58,228 nucleotides of DNA from an uncultured Clostridia bacterium (GCA_934647235.1 CAKUFG010000017.1:1-58228), one strand, 5' to 3'. Numbered from the stretch's first letter, positions 43,514 through 52,400 are shown. Translations and numbers: made by a program. The notes: generated from the letters alone by a model not told the origin.

Positions 43514-43547
43514 CCGGGACAGGCAATATTGTACCCTGCCGTCCCGG
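43514..43547 (-). terminator. Inverted repeat overlapping the gdhA -10 region
   Basis: The minus strand shows CCGGGAC-GGCA and, 11 bases on, TGCC-T-GTCCCGG, an 11-base stem with one bulged T, followed by TATTTATTT. It lies after the stop of the cell-wall operon, so it can act as that operon's terminator. Its loop holds the gdhA -10, so it could instead be an operator. Confidence 0.55.
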
Positions 43548-43556
43548 CAAAAACAA
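43528..43556 (-). promoter_or_regulatory. gdhA promoter
   Basis: The minus strand reads TTGTTT, 17 bases, TACAAT, 48 bases before gdhA. The -10 is good, the -35 is moderate. Confidence 0.6.
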
Positions 43557-43583
43557 TAGACTTTTCTGTTCAATCGCTGTTCT

Positions 43584-44180
43584 TTATGCATCGCGCAGCC
43601 AGGCGACGGCGCGCACCAGGCTGGCCTCGGCGCTGATCTTAAGCGGCAGCGCGGCAAAATCGAAGCGGCGGCCGCGCAGTGCGGCCAGGTTGGTCAGGTT
43701 TTCCACCATGGGCACGCCTGCGGCCAGCAGGCGCTTATGCACCGCAAGGGGCGGCAGATCGGGCGAGGCCATATCCACGCCCAGGCAGCGCGGACGCGCA
43801 GCCAGTATGCGCTCGCACAGCGCAGGGCTGATCTGCGGCTGGCTGGTAAAGTAATCCGGCTGTCCATAGCGCGCGTCGTGCCCGGTGTGGATCAGCACGC
43901 AGCAATCCGGGGGAATCCCGCGCGGATCGTCCAGCCCCTCCAGCAGGAAGCCCGGCCCGCAGAAGCGCTCCAGCGGCAGTTCCGCAATCAGGCGCTGATC
44001 CTCATCCAGCAGGTGCATGGGCGCGTCCACATGCGTGCCCGCGTGCAGCGCGGTATGCAGGGTACATCCGTTGTAATGATCGCGGCTCAAAAAGCGCTCC
44101 TGCACAAGGCGCGTCTGTACATCGCCGGGATAGACCGGCATGCCATCGCAAATGCGATGTGAAAGATCGATAATCGTCAT
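43584..44180 (-). CDS. Cyclase-family metal-dependent hydrolase
   Basis: The 198-residue product belongs to the cyclase/kynurenine-formamidase family. It begins MTIIDLSHRICDGMPVYPGD and has the metal-binding motif HAGTHVDAPMHLL, with a later HTGHD. Known members hydrolyse N-formylkynurenine, isatin or related amides; the substrate here is unknown. ATG 44180 overlaps the PBP stop as ATGA, so it is translationally coupled to cell-wall genes, an association with no obvious reason. The upstream extension of the open frame is a shadow. Confidence 0.88.
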   Translation of the reverse strand: MTIIDLSHRICDGMPVYPGDVQTRLVQERFLSRDHYNGCTLHTALHAGTHVDAPMHLLDEDQRLIAELPLERFCGPGFLLEGLDDPRGIPPDCCVLIHTGHDARYGQPDYFTSQPQISPALCERILAARPRCLGVDMASPDLPPLAVHKRLLAAGVPMVENLTNLAALRGRRFDFAALPLKISAEASLVRAVAWLRDA

Positions 44181-45598
44181 TTTCCCGCCAGCCTTGCAAA
44201 AATTTTCTGTGCGATGGGCGCGGCGACCGAGCCGCCCGTGCCCGCGTTTTCCACCGCCACGCATACGGCGAAGGGATAAGCGTCGTCGTCGATAAAGCCG
44301 ATAAACCAGGCGTTGTCCTTTTCCTGGGTGTCGATCTCCGCCGTGCCGGTCTTGGCGCAGATGGTCAGCCCATTGACGGCGGCGGATCTGCCCGTGCCGC
44401 CCGTGACCACAGCGCGCATGTATTCGCGCACAGTGGCGGCGGTCTGCGCGTCCATGGCCGTGCGGTATACCGCAGGCTCAAAGGTCTGCCGTTCGGCGCC
44501 CTCCGCGCCCACGGCGCGCAGCAGCAGGCGGGGCTCCATCATCACGCCGTCGTTGGCCACGGCGGCGGCCACCATGCACATGTGCAGCGGGGTGACGGCC
44601 AGCTGGTTCTGCCCCGCGCCCGTCCAGGCCAGATCAGCCCCCAGCAGAGCGGCAGAGGAGGAGGCGTAGGCGGAGTTTTCCACCACCAGGTCGCGGAAGG
44701 TAAAGGCGTCGTCCAGGCCAAAGCTCTGCGCCGTTTTTCGCAGCGCCTTATCGCCCATCTGGCAGGCCAGCGTGGCGAAGGTGGAGTTGCAGCTTTTCAT
44801 AAAGGCGTCCTTGAGCGTCAGCGTGCCGTGGATGGCCGAGCCATAGTCGGTCACTACGCGCTGATGCTCGCCAAAGCTCACGCCGCCCGTGCAGGTATAG
44901 CTGCTCTCCGCCGCGCCGGGCAGGTTTTGCAATGCGGCGGCCAGGGTGATCACCTTGAAGGTGCTGCCGGGCGCACTGAGCCAGCGCGTGGCGCGGTTGA
45001 GCGCCTGCCGGACGGTGACGGTTTTGCCCGATTGCGGATCGTAATTGGGGAAGGACTGCAGGGCGTAGATTTCGCCCGTTTTGTAGTTCATCACCACGAT
45101 TGCGCCGCTTTTGTCCTGCGGGAACAGCGAGGCCGCATAGGCGCACAGGCTGCTGTCCAGCGTCAGGGTGATATCGTCGCCGCGCAGCGAGCCTGTGGAC
45201 AGCACCTGCTTGAGCCGCTCGGCATAGCTCATGTTGGCTCCGTAGAGATACTCGGCCATAAAGCTTTCGGCCGCGTTTTTCACATTGCCGCGCGTATCGC
45301 CCACCACATGCACCACCGCCGCGCGCACGGATGCGTCCTGCGCGTAGGTGCGGGTGCGCACGGTTTCGCCCGTTTCGTCGGTGGATACCGTTGTGTTGGC
45401 CAGGGTGACGCCGTTGCGGTCGTAAATGCTGCCCGCCGTTACGCCTGATTTCATGGAGGTCAGGTAGGTGTTGTATTCCGATGTGCGCCAGCGCGTGCCA
45501 TAGCGGATCAGGCTGTAGCCGCCGTAGCCGATGGGCAGCAGCACCATCAGGGCCAGCACCAGGGCGATCACGCGGATGCTCTTTCTTAATTGCTTCAT
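44177..45598 (-). CDS. Class B penicillin-binding protein (transpeptidase)
   Basis: This enzyme cross-links peptidoglycan. The 473-residue product has a membrane anchor (about 9-30), a short pedestal domain and a transpeptidase domain with SxxK in APGSTFKVIT (about 217-220), SxN in MKSCNSTFA, and KTG in CAKTGTAEI. It is shorter than PBP2 or FtsI, resembling the PbpA type. Its start overlaps the SEDS glycosyltransferase stop by ATGA, making a SEDS-class B PBP pair, the standard wall-synthesis unit for division, elongation or sporulation. Which process it serves is not clear. Confidence 0.94.
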   Translation of the reverse strand: MKQLRKSIRVIALVLALMVLLPIGYGGYSLIRYGTRWRTSEYNTYLTSMKSGVTAGSIYDRNGVTLANTTVSTDETGETVRTRTYAQDASVRAAVVHVVGDTRGNVKNAAESFMAEYLYGANMSYAERLKQVLSTGSLRGDDITLTLDSSLCAYAASLFPQDKSGAIVVMNYKTGEIYALQSFPNYDPQSGKTVTVRQALNRATRWLSAPGSTFKVITLAAALQNLPGAAESSYTCTGGVSFGEHQRVVTDYGSAIHGTLTLKDAFMKSCNSTFATLACQMGDKALRKTAQSFGLDDAFTFRDLVVENSAYASSSAALLGADLAWTGAGQNQLAVTPLHMCMVAAAVANDGVMMEPRLLLRAVGAEGAERQTFEPAVYRTAMDAQTAATVREYMRAVVTGGTGRSAAVNGLTICAKTGTAEIDTQEKDNAWFIGFIDDDAYPFAVCVAVENAGTGGSVAAPIAQKIFARLAGK

Positions 45599-46884
45599 TG
45601 CGCGTCCTCCCCGCCCTCCGCCAGGCGCTGATCCTCGCGCAGCAGCCGCTCATTGCGCGACGCCACGCCCTGCACCACGCCCATCAGACCCAGGCAGGAT
45701 ACCAGCGACGTGCCGCCGTAGCTGAGGAAGGGCACGGTAACGCCCGTCATGGGGATGAATTTGAGCACGCCGCCCAGGATGATAAAGGCCTGCACGGCCA
45801 GCAGCGCCGCGCTGCCCGCAGCCAGCAGCGCATGGAAGGCCGAGGTGGAGCGCAGCGCGATATCCATGGAGCGCAGAACGATGAGCACATACACGCAGGC
45901 CACCAGCGCGGCGAACACCAGGCCGAATTCGTTGATCAGGGCGGAAAAGATAAAGTCCGTGCGGAATTCCGGAATCACGCTGGCGTTGCCCAGCCCCAGG
46001 CCCGTTCCCCACCAGCCGCCGTTGGCAATGGCGATCAGCGACTGCACAATCTGGTAGCCGCCGCCCAGCTGATCATATGTGCTGAAGGGATCCAGCCAGT
46101 TGCTGATGCGGTTCTGCACGGTAAGGAAATAGCTGTTCTTGAACAGCGCGTACAGCACGGCCACCGCGCCCACGCCCGCGCCCAGGATGCCGCCGATCAG
46201 CAAAAGGCTTGAGGTGGCGGCATACAGCAGTACCAGGCCCGCGCCGCCGTAAATGGCCGCCGTGCCCAGGTCGCGCTGCAGTACCAGAAAGCCCAGCATC
46301 AGGCCGATAAAGATCATGCCCGTCATAATGCGGCGGCGGGAGAACAGATAGGACAGCACAAACAGATACACGATTTTCACCAGCTCGCTGGGCTGGATGG
46401 TAAAGCCGCCGAAGCCCACCCAGGCCGTCGCGCCCTTGCCCGCGTTGGCCGCGCGGAACACAAAGGGCAGCGCCATCAGCGCGCAGCTCAGCCCCATCAG
46501 CGGCACCATCAGCAGCTTCCAGCTTCTGATGTGGCGCACGGCCAGCACGCACACGATCATGGCCACCAGCCCCGCGCCGCAGTTGAACGCCTGCGTAAGC
46601 CCGCGCGAGGGGTTGTAGCGATATTGCAGCAGCACGCCCAGCGCGCACAGAAACGCGATGAGCGTAAGCAGAAACTCATCCATGGGGAAAAGCCGGGGCA
46701 GAATGCGCACCATGGCCCACACGGCCAGCGGCGCCAGCAGCGCCATGGCGGCCGTCAGCAGCGAGGGCGACTGCACAAACAAAAGCAAAAACGCCGTAAA
46801 GAAAAACAGCATCACACCCGCCAGCAGCATCTGCTGCGGCGTGCGGCGCTTTTTCTGTTTGGCGTTTTTCATGGCAATGTTCAT
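45595..46884 (-). CDS. SEDS peptidoglycan glycosyltransferase (FtsW/RodA/SpoVE family)
   Basis: The 429-residue product has about ten membrane helices and polymerises lipid II. Visible family points are GLTQAFNCGAGLVAMIVC, the conserved KGATAWVGFGGFTIQPSELVKI with the essential region, FLVLQRDLGTAAIYGG, and the C-terminal PMTGVTVPFLSYGGTSLVSC. By sequence I cannot assign FtsW, RodA or SpoVE. ATG 46884 follows GGAGG and overlaps the FHA stop by ATGA. Partner of the class B PBP downstream. Confidence 0.94.
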   Translation of the reverse strand: MNIAMKNAKQKKRRTPQQMLLAGVMLFFFTAFLLLFVQSPSLLTAAMALLAPLAVWAMVRILPRLFPMDEFLLTLIAFLCALGVLLQYRYNPSRGLTQAFNCGAGLVAMIVCVLAVRHIRSWKLLMVPLMGLSCALMALPFVFRAANAGKGATAWVGFGGFTIQPSELVKIVYLFVLSYLFSRRRIMTGMIFIGLMLGFLVLQRDLGTAAIYGGAGLVLLYAATSSLLLIGGILGAGVGAVAVLYALFKNSYFLTVQNRISNWLDPFSTYDQLGGGYQIVQSLIAIANGGWWGTGLGLGNASVIPEFRTDFIFSALINEFGLVFAALVACVYVLIVLRSMDIALRSTSAFHALLAAGSAALLAVQAFIILGGVLKFIPMTGVTVPFLSYGGTSLVSCLGLMGVVQGVASRNERLLREDQRLAEGGEDAQ

Positions 46885-47780
46885 TTTCCCTGCCTCCTGT
46901 CGCTTCTGCGGTGGCGGCGCGGCGCTTCAAAGGGCGCGGGGATTTCCTCCCCCTTTGGCGCGTACATGCCCCCGTCGAAGGGCGCGGGCGCAGCGGCGTC
47001 CTCCTCCGCCGGTGCGGCGGGATAGGCCGCCTGCGCAGGATAAACGGGCTGCACGGGCTGGGCATAGGCCGCCTGCGTGGGATCGGAATAAACGGGCTGC
47101 GGCGGGCAGACAGGCTGCTGGGGATAAACCGGCTGCGGCGCGGCGTTTACCGCCGGCATAGACAGGGTATCGAAGGTCTGGAACGCGGGCGGCACGGGCA
47201 TGCCCGGCTGATCATACGCGCCCTCGGGATAGGGGGCGTAGCCCAGCTGCGCGGCGGCGAAGGCGGCGTACTCCGGCGCATAAAGCTCCTCATCCTCATA
47301 GGCGCTGTACCAATGCTCCTCATACGGGGCGGGCCGCGGCACGTTCAGCCCGGCGAACAGGCGAATGCGCAGCGTATAGCCGCCCACGCGCAGCATGGCC
47401 CCGTGCAGGGCATAGCCGCCCTTGCCCAGCGGCGCGCCGTCCAGCAGCACCTCGCCCCGGCTGTGGCAGGGGGTCAGCAAAAGCCCCTTGCCCTCCACAA
47501 AGGCAAAGTTGATATCCCTTCGGCGCAATCCGCGCAGGCGGATATCGCACGCGCGGCCGCCGCCCAGCACGCCCTCGCGCGGCAGGGGATAGGCGCGGTC
47601 GTTATCGATATCGCGCATCTCGCCCACCATGCCTGCGTCGGGCAGCTTTTTCAGCAGCGTTTTGCGCTGATAATGCTCATGCAGAAGCGCCGCCGCGCCG
47701 CGCCATACCAGCACGGCTGCCAGCAGCACAAACCAATAGCGCGCGCCCAGCGCCAGCAGCTGATACGCATTGCCATCCAT
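46881..47780 (-). CDS. Membrane-anchored FHA-domain protein
   Basis: The 299-residue product has a membrane helix (about 12-30), an FHA domain (about 62-145: YPLPREGVLGGGRACDIRLRG, then RRDINFAFVEGKGLLLTPC and GEVLLDGAPLGKGGYAL), and a long tail rich in Pro, Tyr, Gln and Ala (about 160-290). FHA domains read phosphothreonine, so it may link a Ser/Thr kinase to wall synthesis; similar FHA-SEDS-PBP operons are known in Firmicutes and Actinobacteria. The kinase is not in the window. It heads the operon, with a promoter directly upstream. Confidence 0.9.
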   Translation of the reverse strand: MDGNAYQLLALGARYWFVLLAAVLVWRGAAALLHEHYQRKTLLKKLPDAGMVGEMRDIDNDRAYPLPREGVLGGGRACDIRLRGLRRRDINFAFVEGKGLLLTPCHSRGEVLLDGAPLGKGGYALHGAMLRVGGYTLRIRLFAGLNVPRPAPYEEHWYSAYEDEELYAPEYAAFAAAQLGYAPYPEGAYDQPGMPVPPAFQTFDTLSMPAVNAAPQPVYPQQPVCPPQPVYSDPTQAAYAQPVQPVYPAQAAYPAAPAEEDAAAPAPFDGGMYAPKGEEIPAPFEAPRRHRRSDRRQGK

Positions 47781-47827
47781 GAACGCGCGCCTCCCTTCGG
47801 CTTCAAATGTTACAGAATTATGGTTTT

Positions 47828-47856
47828 AGTATATCATATTGTGTCGGCGAATGCAA
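47828..47856 (-). promoter_or_regulatory. Promoter of the FHA-SEDS-PBP-cyclase operon
   Basis: The minus strand reads TTGCAT, 17 bases, TATACT, 48 bases before the FHA gene. Confidence 0.65.
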
Positions 47857-47874
47857 AGCTTTTCGGCCGCCGCC

Positions 47875-49086
47875 TTACTTTGCCGCGCCGGCCAGCGCTT
47901 CCGCCGGGATGTTTTCCAGCAGATCATTGCCCTGCGTATCCTCGCCTACGGCGGAAAACACCAGCGTAAACGCCGTGCTGTCGTACTGCTCGCCCGGCCC
48001 CGGCGGGGTGGGCCACAGGATATCCTGCTGGGATGCATGCAGCTTGAACGCCTGCGCGGCGATTTCCAGCCCCGTCTGCCCATCGAAGGCTGCCAGCGGC
48101 TGCTGCCAGTCCATGCGCGTGGTGGGCGCATCGCCCAGATGACGATAGAGCTTTTTCACCTGCCACGCGCCGTATTGCTGCGCGCTGTCCGGATCATAGG
48201 CAGGATCGGCGGCCAGCAGCACAGCTTGATACGCCGCATCGCTGGTCACAATGTGCTGCGTGTGCCCGTACTCGCCCAGGATATCGTGCGTCACAAGCAC
48301 CTCGGGCCGGAAGCGCCGGATGGCGCGCACGATGGTCTGATAGGTGGTTTTCCGGCCCCAGCATTGATAGGCCGCAGACACCGCGCTGTAGCGCACATCC
48401 TTCAGCCCGCACAGCAGCGGATAATTGCGCACGCCGCAGTGCCACAAGCCATTCAGCAGCTCCTGCCGGCGCAAGGCGTTCTCGCAGGTCATGTATACCG
48501 CCTGCACCTGCAGCTGCAGCTCGCCCGCATAGGTGGGCAGCAGGCCGCCGAACCACAGCAGCTCGTCGTCCGGATGCGCCACCAGCGTCATGATATCGGC
48601 CTTTTCGCAGGGCTCCTGCCAGGGCTTGAGCGCCGTATCGGCCGTTTCGCCCTCAGAAAAAAGCAGAATCTCCTTCAGCGTCAGCGGGCTGCGCTGACCA
48701 TCCGAAAACACAATGCGGAACCTTTCCGCAATCGGCTCAAAGCGCACATAGCTTTGCGCCCGCGCCTCGGCCGCGCGCGCCGCAACCGTCCATCCGTCGC
48801 CCTCCTGCCGCTCCACGCGGTAGGGCAGCATATGCGTGCCGAAGAACACCTCAATCTGCGCCACGGGCGTTCTGCCCGGCGTAATATAGAAGATATGCTC
48901 GGTCCGGGAGGCCAGATTATCGCCGTTCAGATAGTTATGATCGGTCAGATACCCGCAGGCCAGCCTGCTGTCCTCATAGCTCAGCTGGCACTGCGGCCCC
49001 AGATCCAGCGCCGGAGCGGCCAGCGCGGGCGCGCACAGCAGCAGGAGCAGCAGAAGGGTCAGGAACAGCCAGCGATTCTTTATCAT
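47875..49086 (-). CDS. Secreted PIG-L family deacetylase (copy 2)
   Basis: The 403-residue product has a signal peptide (cleavage near residue 23), an N-terminal beta-rich domain (about 30-150) and a PIG-L/LmbE domain (about 165-390). The metal motif is VAHPDDELLWFGG and the distal histidines lie in EYGHTQHIV. PIG-L enzymes de-N-acetylate GlcNAc-containing lipids, small thiols or sugars; an outside-facing enzyme might act on wall or host glycans (inference). Its ATG overlaps the stop of the upstream paralogue by ATGA. The two proteins align over their full length. Confidence 0.9.
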   Translation of the reverse strand: MIKNRWLFLTLLLLLLLCAPALAAPALDLGPQCQLSYEDSRLACGYLTDHNYLNGDNLASRTEHIFYITPGRTPVAQIEVFFGTHMLPYRVERQEGDGWTVAARAAEARAQSYVRFEPIAERFRIVFSDGQRSPLTLKEILLFSEGETADTALKPWQEPCEKADIMTLVAHPDDELLWFGGLLPTYAGELQLQVQAVYMTCENALRRQELLNGLWHCGVRNYPLLCGLKDVRYSAVSAAYQCWGRKTTYQTIVRAIRRFRPEVLVTHDILGEYGHTQHIVTSDAAYQAVLLAADPAYDPDSAQQYGAWQVKKLYRHLGDAPTTRMDWQQPLAAFDGQTGLEIAAQAFKLHASQQDILWPTPPGPGEQYDSTAFTLVFSAVGEDTQGNDLLENIPAEALAGAAK

Positions 49087-50327
49087 TGCTTCGTCGCCTC
49101 CGGAATGTAATTGGACAGGCTTTCAAGGGGAATATTCTCCAAGAAGTCCCCGCCCCGCGCGTCCTCGCCCACGGCGGAATAAACCAGGGTGTATACCGTG
49201 CTGTCATAGGGATCGCCCGGCGCGGCCACGGCAAACCTGCCGCTCCACGTCTGGGTAACATGCAGCTGGAAGGCCTCGGCGGCTACCTCCAGCCCGGTCC
49301 TGCCGTTAAAGAAGGACAGCGGCTGCGACCAGTCCATGCGCGTGGTGGGCGTGTCGCCCAGATGGCGATAGACCTTTTTGACCTGCCATACGCCGTACTG
49401 CTGCGCGCTGTCGGGATCATAGCCTGCATCCGCCGCGCAGGAGGCCGCCTCCAGCACCGTTTCGGAGCACACAATGTGCTGCGTGTGGCCGTACTCCCCC
49501 TTGATATCGTGCGTCACCACCGCCTCGGGCTGACAGCGCCGCAGCAGGCGCACCAGATGGCGCAGGATATTCTCTTTCCCCCAGGCGCGATAGGCGTAGT
49601 CCACACGCTGATAGGCATAATCCTCAAAGTCCGCGATATCGGGATAGCTGCGCACGCCGCAGTGCCACAGGCCGTTCAGCAGCTCCAGCCGGCGCTCCGG
49701 CTTGTAGCAGGTCAGGTATGCCGCCTGCACCTGCAGGCCCAGCTGCCCGGCATAGTAAGGAATCGCCCCGCCGAACCACAAGATCTCGTCGTCCGGATGC
49801 GCCACGATGAACAGCAGATCGGCCTTTTCGCAAGGCGGCTGCCAGGCATGCGCCAACGCAAGATCAGGCGTGCCTTCGGAAAACAGATACATCTCCCGAA
49901 TGGTCGCCTTGCGCTCGCGCCCATCCGCACAGGAAAACGCAATGCGGAAGCGCCCGCTCTGCGCCGGGAAGGCCAGATACGCCTGGCCATAATCGCCCGT
50001 ATTTTCAAAGGAAGCGATCTCCCGCCACGCGCCGTCCGCATCCTGTGTCTGGATGGCGAAGGAATGCGTGTAGGTGCCAAATTCCAGCATCACTGCGGCC
50101 ACAGGCGCATCGCCGGGCGTGATCTGCAAATACTGTCCCCTGCCCGCGCGCACGCCGCAGCCGGTGGTTTCGTCCCGATCGTACAGGCTCTTGATGCTGC
50201 TGTCGCTGTCGGAGGAGGTGATTCTGCACTGCGCGGTGATATCGCGCGCCGTATCCCCCAGCGCCTCCTGCGGGCAGGCGGACAGCAGCAGCATGGCGCA
50301 CAGCAGAATGGCAAGCAGCTTTTTCAA
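49083..50327 (-). CDS. PIG-L family deacetylase, probable lipoprotein (copy 1)
   Basis: The 414-residue product has a signal with a lipobox (LLLSAC, Cys18), so it is probably lipid-anchored, unlike its downstream copy. An N-terminal beta-rich domain (about 25-155) precedes the PIG-L domain with IVAHPDDEILWFGG and EYGHTQHIV. The DSAQQYGVWQVKKVYRHLGD segment is almost identical in the two copies. The start is a TTG at 50327 after AGGGG. Substrate unknown. The gene is part of the galT-initiated run. Confidence 0.9.
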   Translation of the reverse strand: MKKLLAILLCAMLLLSACPQEALGDTARDITAQCRITSSDSDSSIKSLYDRDETTGCGVRAGRGQYLQITPGDAPVAAVMLEFGTYTHSFAIQTQDADGAWREIASFENTGDYGQAYLAFPAQSGRFRIAFSCADGRERKATIREMYLFSEGTPDLALAHAWQPPCEKADLLFIVAHPDDEILWFGGAIPYYAGQLGLQVQAAYLTCYKPERRLELLNGLWHCGVRSYPDIADFEDYAYQRVDYAYRAWGKENILRHLVRLLRRCQPEAVVTHDIKGEYGHTQHIVCSETVLEAASCAADAGYDPDSAQQYGVWQVKKVYRHLGDTPTTRMDWSQPLSFFNGRTGLEVAAEAFQLHVTQTWSGRFAVAAPGDPYDSTVYTLVYSAVGEDARGGDFLENIPLESLSNYIPEATKQ

Positions 50328-50348
50328 GGCGTGTTCCCCTTTCGTGTT

Positions 50349-50768
50349 TTACAGGCGGTTCGGATCGGCGCGCAGCCCGGCCTGGGCAAAGCAATCGCGC
50401 GCGGCCTGCGCATCCCTGGCAATCTGCGCATGCAGCGCGTCCAGGGAGTCAAACTTTTCCACGCCGCGCAGGCGCTTGAGCAGAGTCACGGAAATGGTCT
50501 GCCCATACAGATCCTGATTAAAATCCAGCAGGTGCGTTTCGATCACCACCTGCTCGCCGCGCCCCACCGTGGGCCGCGCGCCGATGTGCGTAAGCCCGGC
50601 AAAGGTCTGCCCCTGCCAGCATACTTGCGACGCATATACCCCGCAGGGCGGCAGCGGGGTATCCGCCGGAATGGGCAGGTTGGCCGTGGGCATGCCGTAG
50701 GTGCGGCCGATGGCCTGGCCGTGCGTCACCGTGCCCGAAAGCGTGGGCAGCTGCGTATCGTTCATCAT
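50349..50768 (-). CDS. Stand-alone riboflavin kinase domain (RibF C-terminal half)
   Basis: Riboflavin kinase makes FMN. The 139-residue product matches only the C-terminal kinase domain of the usual bifunctional RibF: GTVTHGQAIGRTYGMPTANLPIP with the PTAN motif, GVYASQVCWQGQTFAGLTHIGARPTVG, and the catalytic Glu in VIETHLLDFNQDLYG. The N-terminal FAD synthetase domain is absent, and the sequence upstream of the start is the end of galT, so it is not a simple truncation in the assembly. A full RibF probably exists elsewhere. The start at 50768 follows AAGGAG. Confidence 0.88.
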   Translation of the reverse strand: MMNDTQLPTLSGTVTHGQAIGRTYGMPTANLPIPADTPLPPCGVYASQVCWQGQTFAGLTHIGARPTVGRGEQVVIETHLLDFNQDLYGQTISVTLLKRLRGVEKFDSLDALHAQIARDAQAARDCFAQAGLRADPNRL

Positions 50769-50777
50769 TGCTTCTCC

Positions 50778-52271
50778 TTACAGAGTATTGCCGATGGCAG
50801 CGGCAAAGCGCAGGAAGGCCGCGCGGCCCGCATCGGTGCGCTTGTACACGCCGGCGTCCTCCAGCACGCGGGCGAACACCGCGCCCACCTCCTGCTCCAG
50901 GATGGCCTTGGTATTCTCCGCCGTAAAGGTATGGCGGGCGCTGATCTCATCCACCCATTCGGCATGCTTGGCCAGCGTCTCGTCCGCGCGGATATCCGCG
51001 CCGCTCAGGATGGCCTGCTCCAGGCCGCGCAGCTCGCTGTCCAGCCGCGCAGGCAGCACGGCCAGACCCATCACCTCGATCAGGCCGATGTTTTCCTTTT
51101 TGATATGGTGCAGCCCGGCATGGGGATGATACACGCCCAGCGGATGCTCGTCGGTGGTGATGTTGTTGCGCAGCACCAGATCCATCTCATAATCCTGCCC
51201 GTTCATGCGCGCGATGGGCGTGATGGTGTTGTGCGGCGTGCCGTCGGTTTCGGCATAGATAAACGCCGCCTCGTCCGTATAGCCGCGCCAGCAGCGCAGG
51301 ATATGATCGCAGGCTTCGATCAGCCGCTCTTTATCCGGGCAGTCCAGACGGATGACCGACATGGGCCAGTGCACGATGCCCGCGCGCACATCCTCAAAGC
51401 CCTTCAGGCGCAGCTCGCGCTCAATGCCTGCGCGCGCCATGGGAAACACATAGCCGCCGCCCTGGAAGTGATCATGGCTCAGGATGGAGCCGCCCACGAT
51501 GGGCAGGTCGGCGTTGGAGCCCAGCATGTAGTGCGGGAACTGCGATACAAAATCCAGTAGCTTTGCAAAGGCCGCGCGGTCGATCTTCATGGGGGTGTGC
51601 GCGCCGCTGAGCACAATGCAATGCTCAGGATAATACACATAGGGCGAATACTGCAGATACCAGGGCGCGCCGTTGATGGTCAGCGGAATCACGCGATGGT
51701 TCTGGCGGGCAGGATGGTTCATGCGCCCGGCGTAGCCCTCGTTTTCGCAGCACAGCTGGCACTTGGGGTAGGCCGATTGCGGGGCCAGGCGCGCCGCGGC
51801 GATAGCGCGGGGATCCTTCTCGGGCTTGGACAGGTTGATGGTGATATCCAGCGCGCCATAGGGGCTTTGATACTGCCACTTGCGGTCGCGGGCAATGCGA
51901 TCGCGGCGGATATAGTTGGTATCCTGGCTGAAGCGGTAGAACCAGTCGGTCGCCTCGCGGGGAGACTGCGCGTACAGCGCGCGGAAATGGGCGCGCACCT
52001 CATGCGGGAAGGGCGTCAGCACGCCCATCAGCCGGGTGTCGAACAGATCGCGCGCCACCTGGTTATCCTCGCACAGTCCCTTGTCCACCGCGTGCTGCGT
52101 CAGCTTTTCAAGCAGCTCCGGCAGCGGCAGGCACGCAGGCTGGGCAGCCTCGTCCAGGCTGCTCTCCCCCAGCGCATCCAGCAGGCTGTTTACGGCAAAA
52201 ATACGATCCTCGGCGGTAATCAGCTGCTTTTCCACAGCATAATCCACCAGCCCCAGCAGATAAGCGTCCAT
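50778..52271 (-). CDS. galT: UDP-glucose-hexose-1-phosphate uridylyltransferase, class II
   Basis: GalT moves UMP between glucose 1-phosphate and galactose 1-phosphate in the Leloir pathway. The 497-residue product is the long Firmicutes class II form. The active-site region is LPIVGGSILSHDHFQGGGYVFPM, and the N-terminal part has the LMGVLTPFPHEV motif. galK and galE are not in the window. ATG 52271 is chosen because the protein then matches the class length; AAGGAG lies 12 bases upstream, somewhat far. It has its own promoter and starts the run with the riboflavin kinase and PIG-L genes. Confidence 0.93.
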   Translation of the reverse strand: MDAYLLGLVDYAVEKQLITAEDRIFAVNSLLDALGESSLDEAAQPACLPLPELLEKLTQHAVDKGLCEDNQVARDLFDTRLMGVLTPFPHEVRAHFRALYAQSPREATDWFYRFSQDTNYIRRDRIARDRKWQYQSPYGALDITINLSKPEKDPRAIAAARLAPQSAYPKCQLCCENEGYAGRMNHPARQNHRVIPLTINGAPWYLQYSPYVYYPEHCIVLSGAHTPMKIDRAAFAKLLDFVSQFPHYMLGSNADLPIVGGSILSHDHFQGGGYVFPMARAGIERELRLKGFEDVRAGIVHWPMSVIRLDCPDKERLIEACDHILRCWRGYTDEAAFIYAETDGTPHNTITPIARMNGQDYEMDLVLRNNITTDEHPLGVYHPHAGLHHIKKENIGLIEVMGLAVLPARLDSELRGLEQAILSGADIRADETLAKHAEWVDEISARHTFTAENTKAILEQEVGAVFARVLEDAGVYKRTDAGRAAFLRFAAAIGNTL

Positions 52272-52320
52272 ATATCCGGCAAGCTCCTTTATATTGGTAG
52301 GTATTGATATCCACAGGGCT

Positions 52321-52349
52321 ATATTAGACTTTTTTCCCGCGTTCGTCAA
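52321..52349 (-). promoter_or_regulatory. galT promoter
   Basis: The minus strand reads TTGACG, 17 bases, TAATAT, 50 bases before galT. Confidence 0.65.
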
Positions 52350-52400
52350 TGAAAAATTGCAAAGCGGCAAAGGAGGCCCAGCTCCGCCTTCATATGATTA

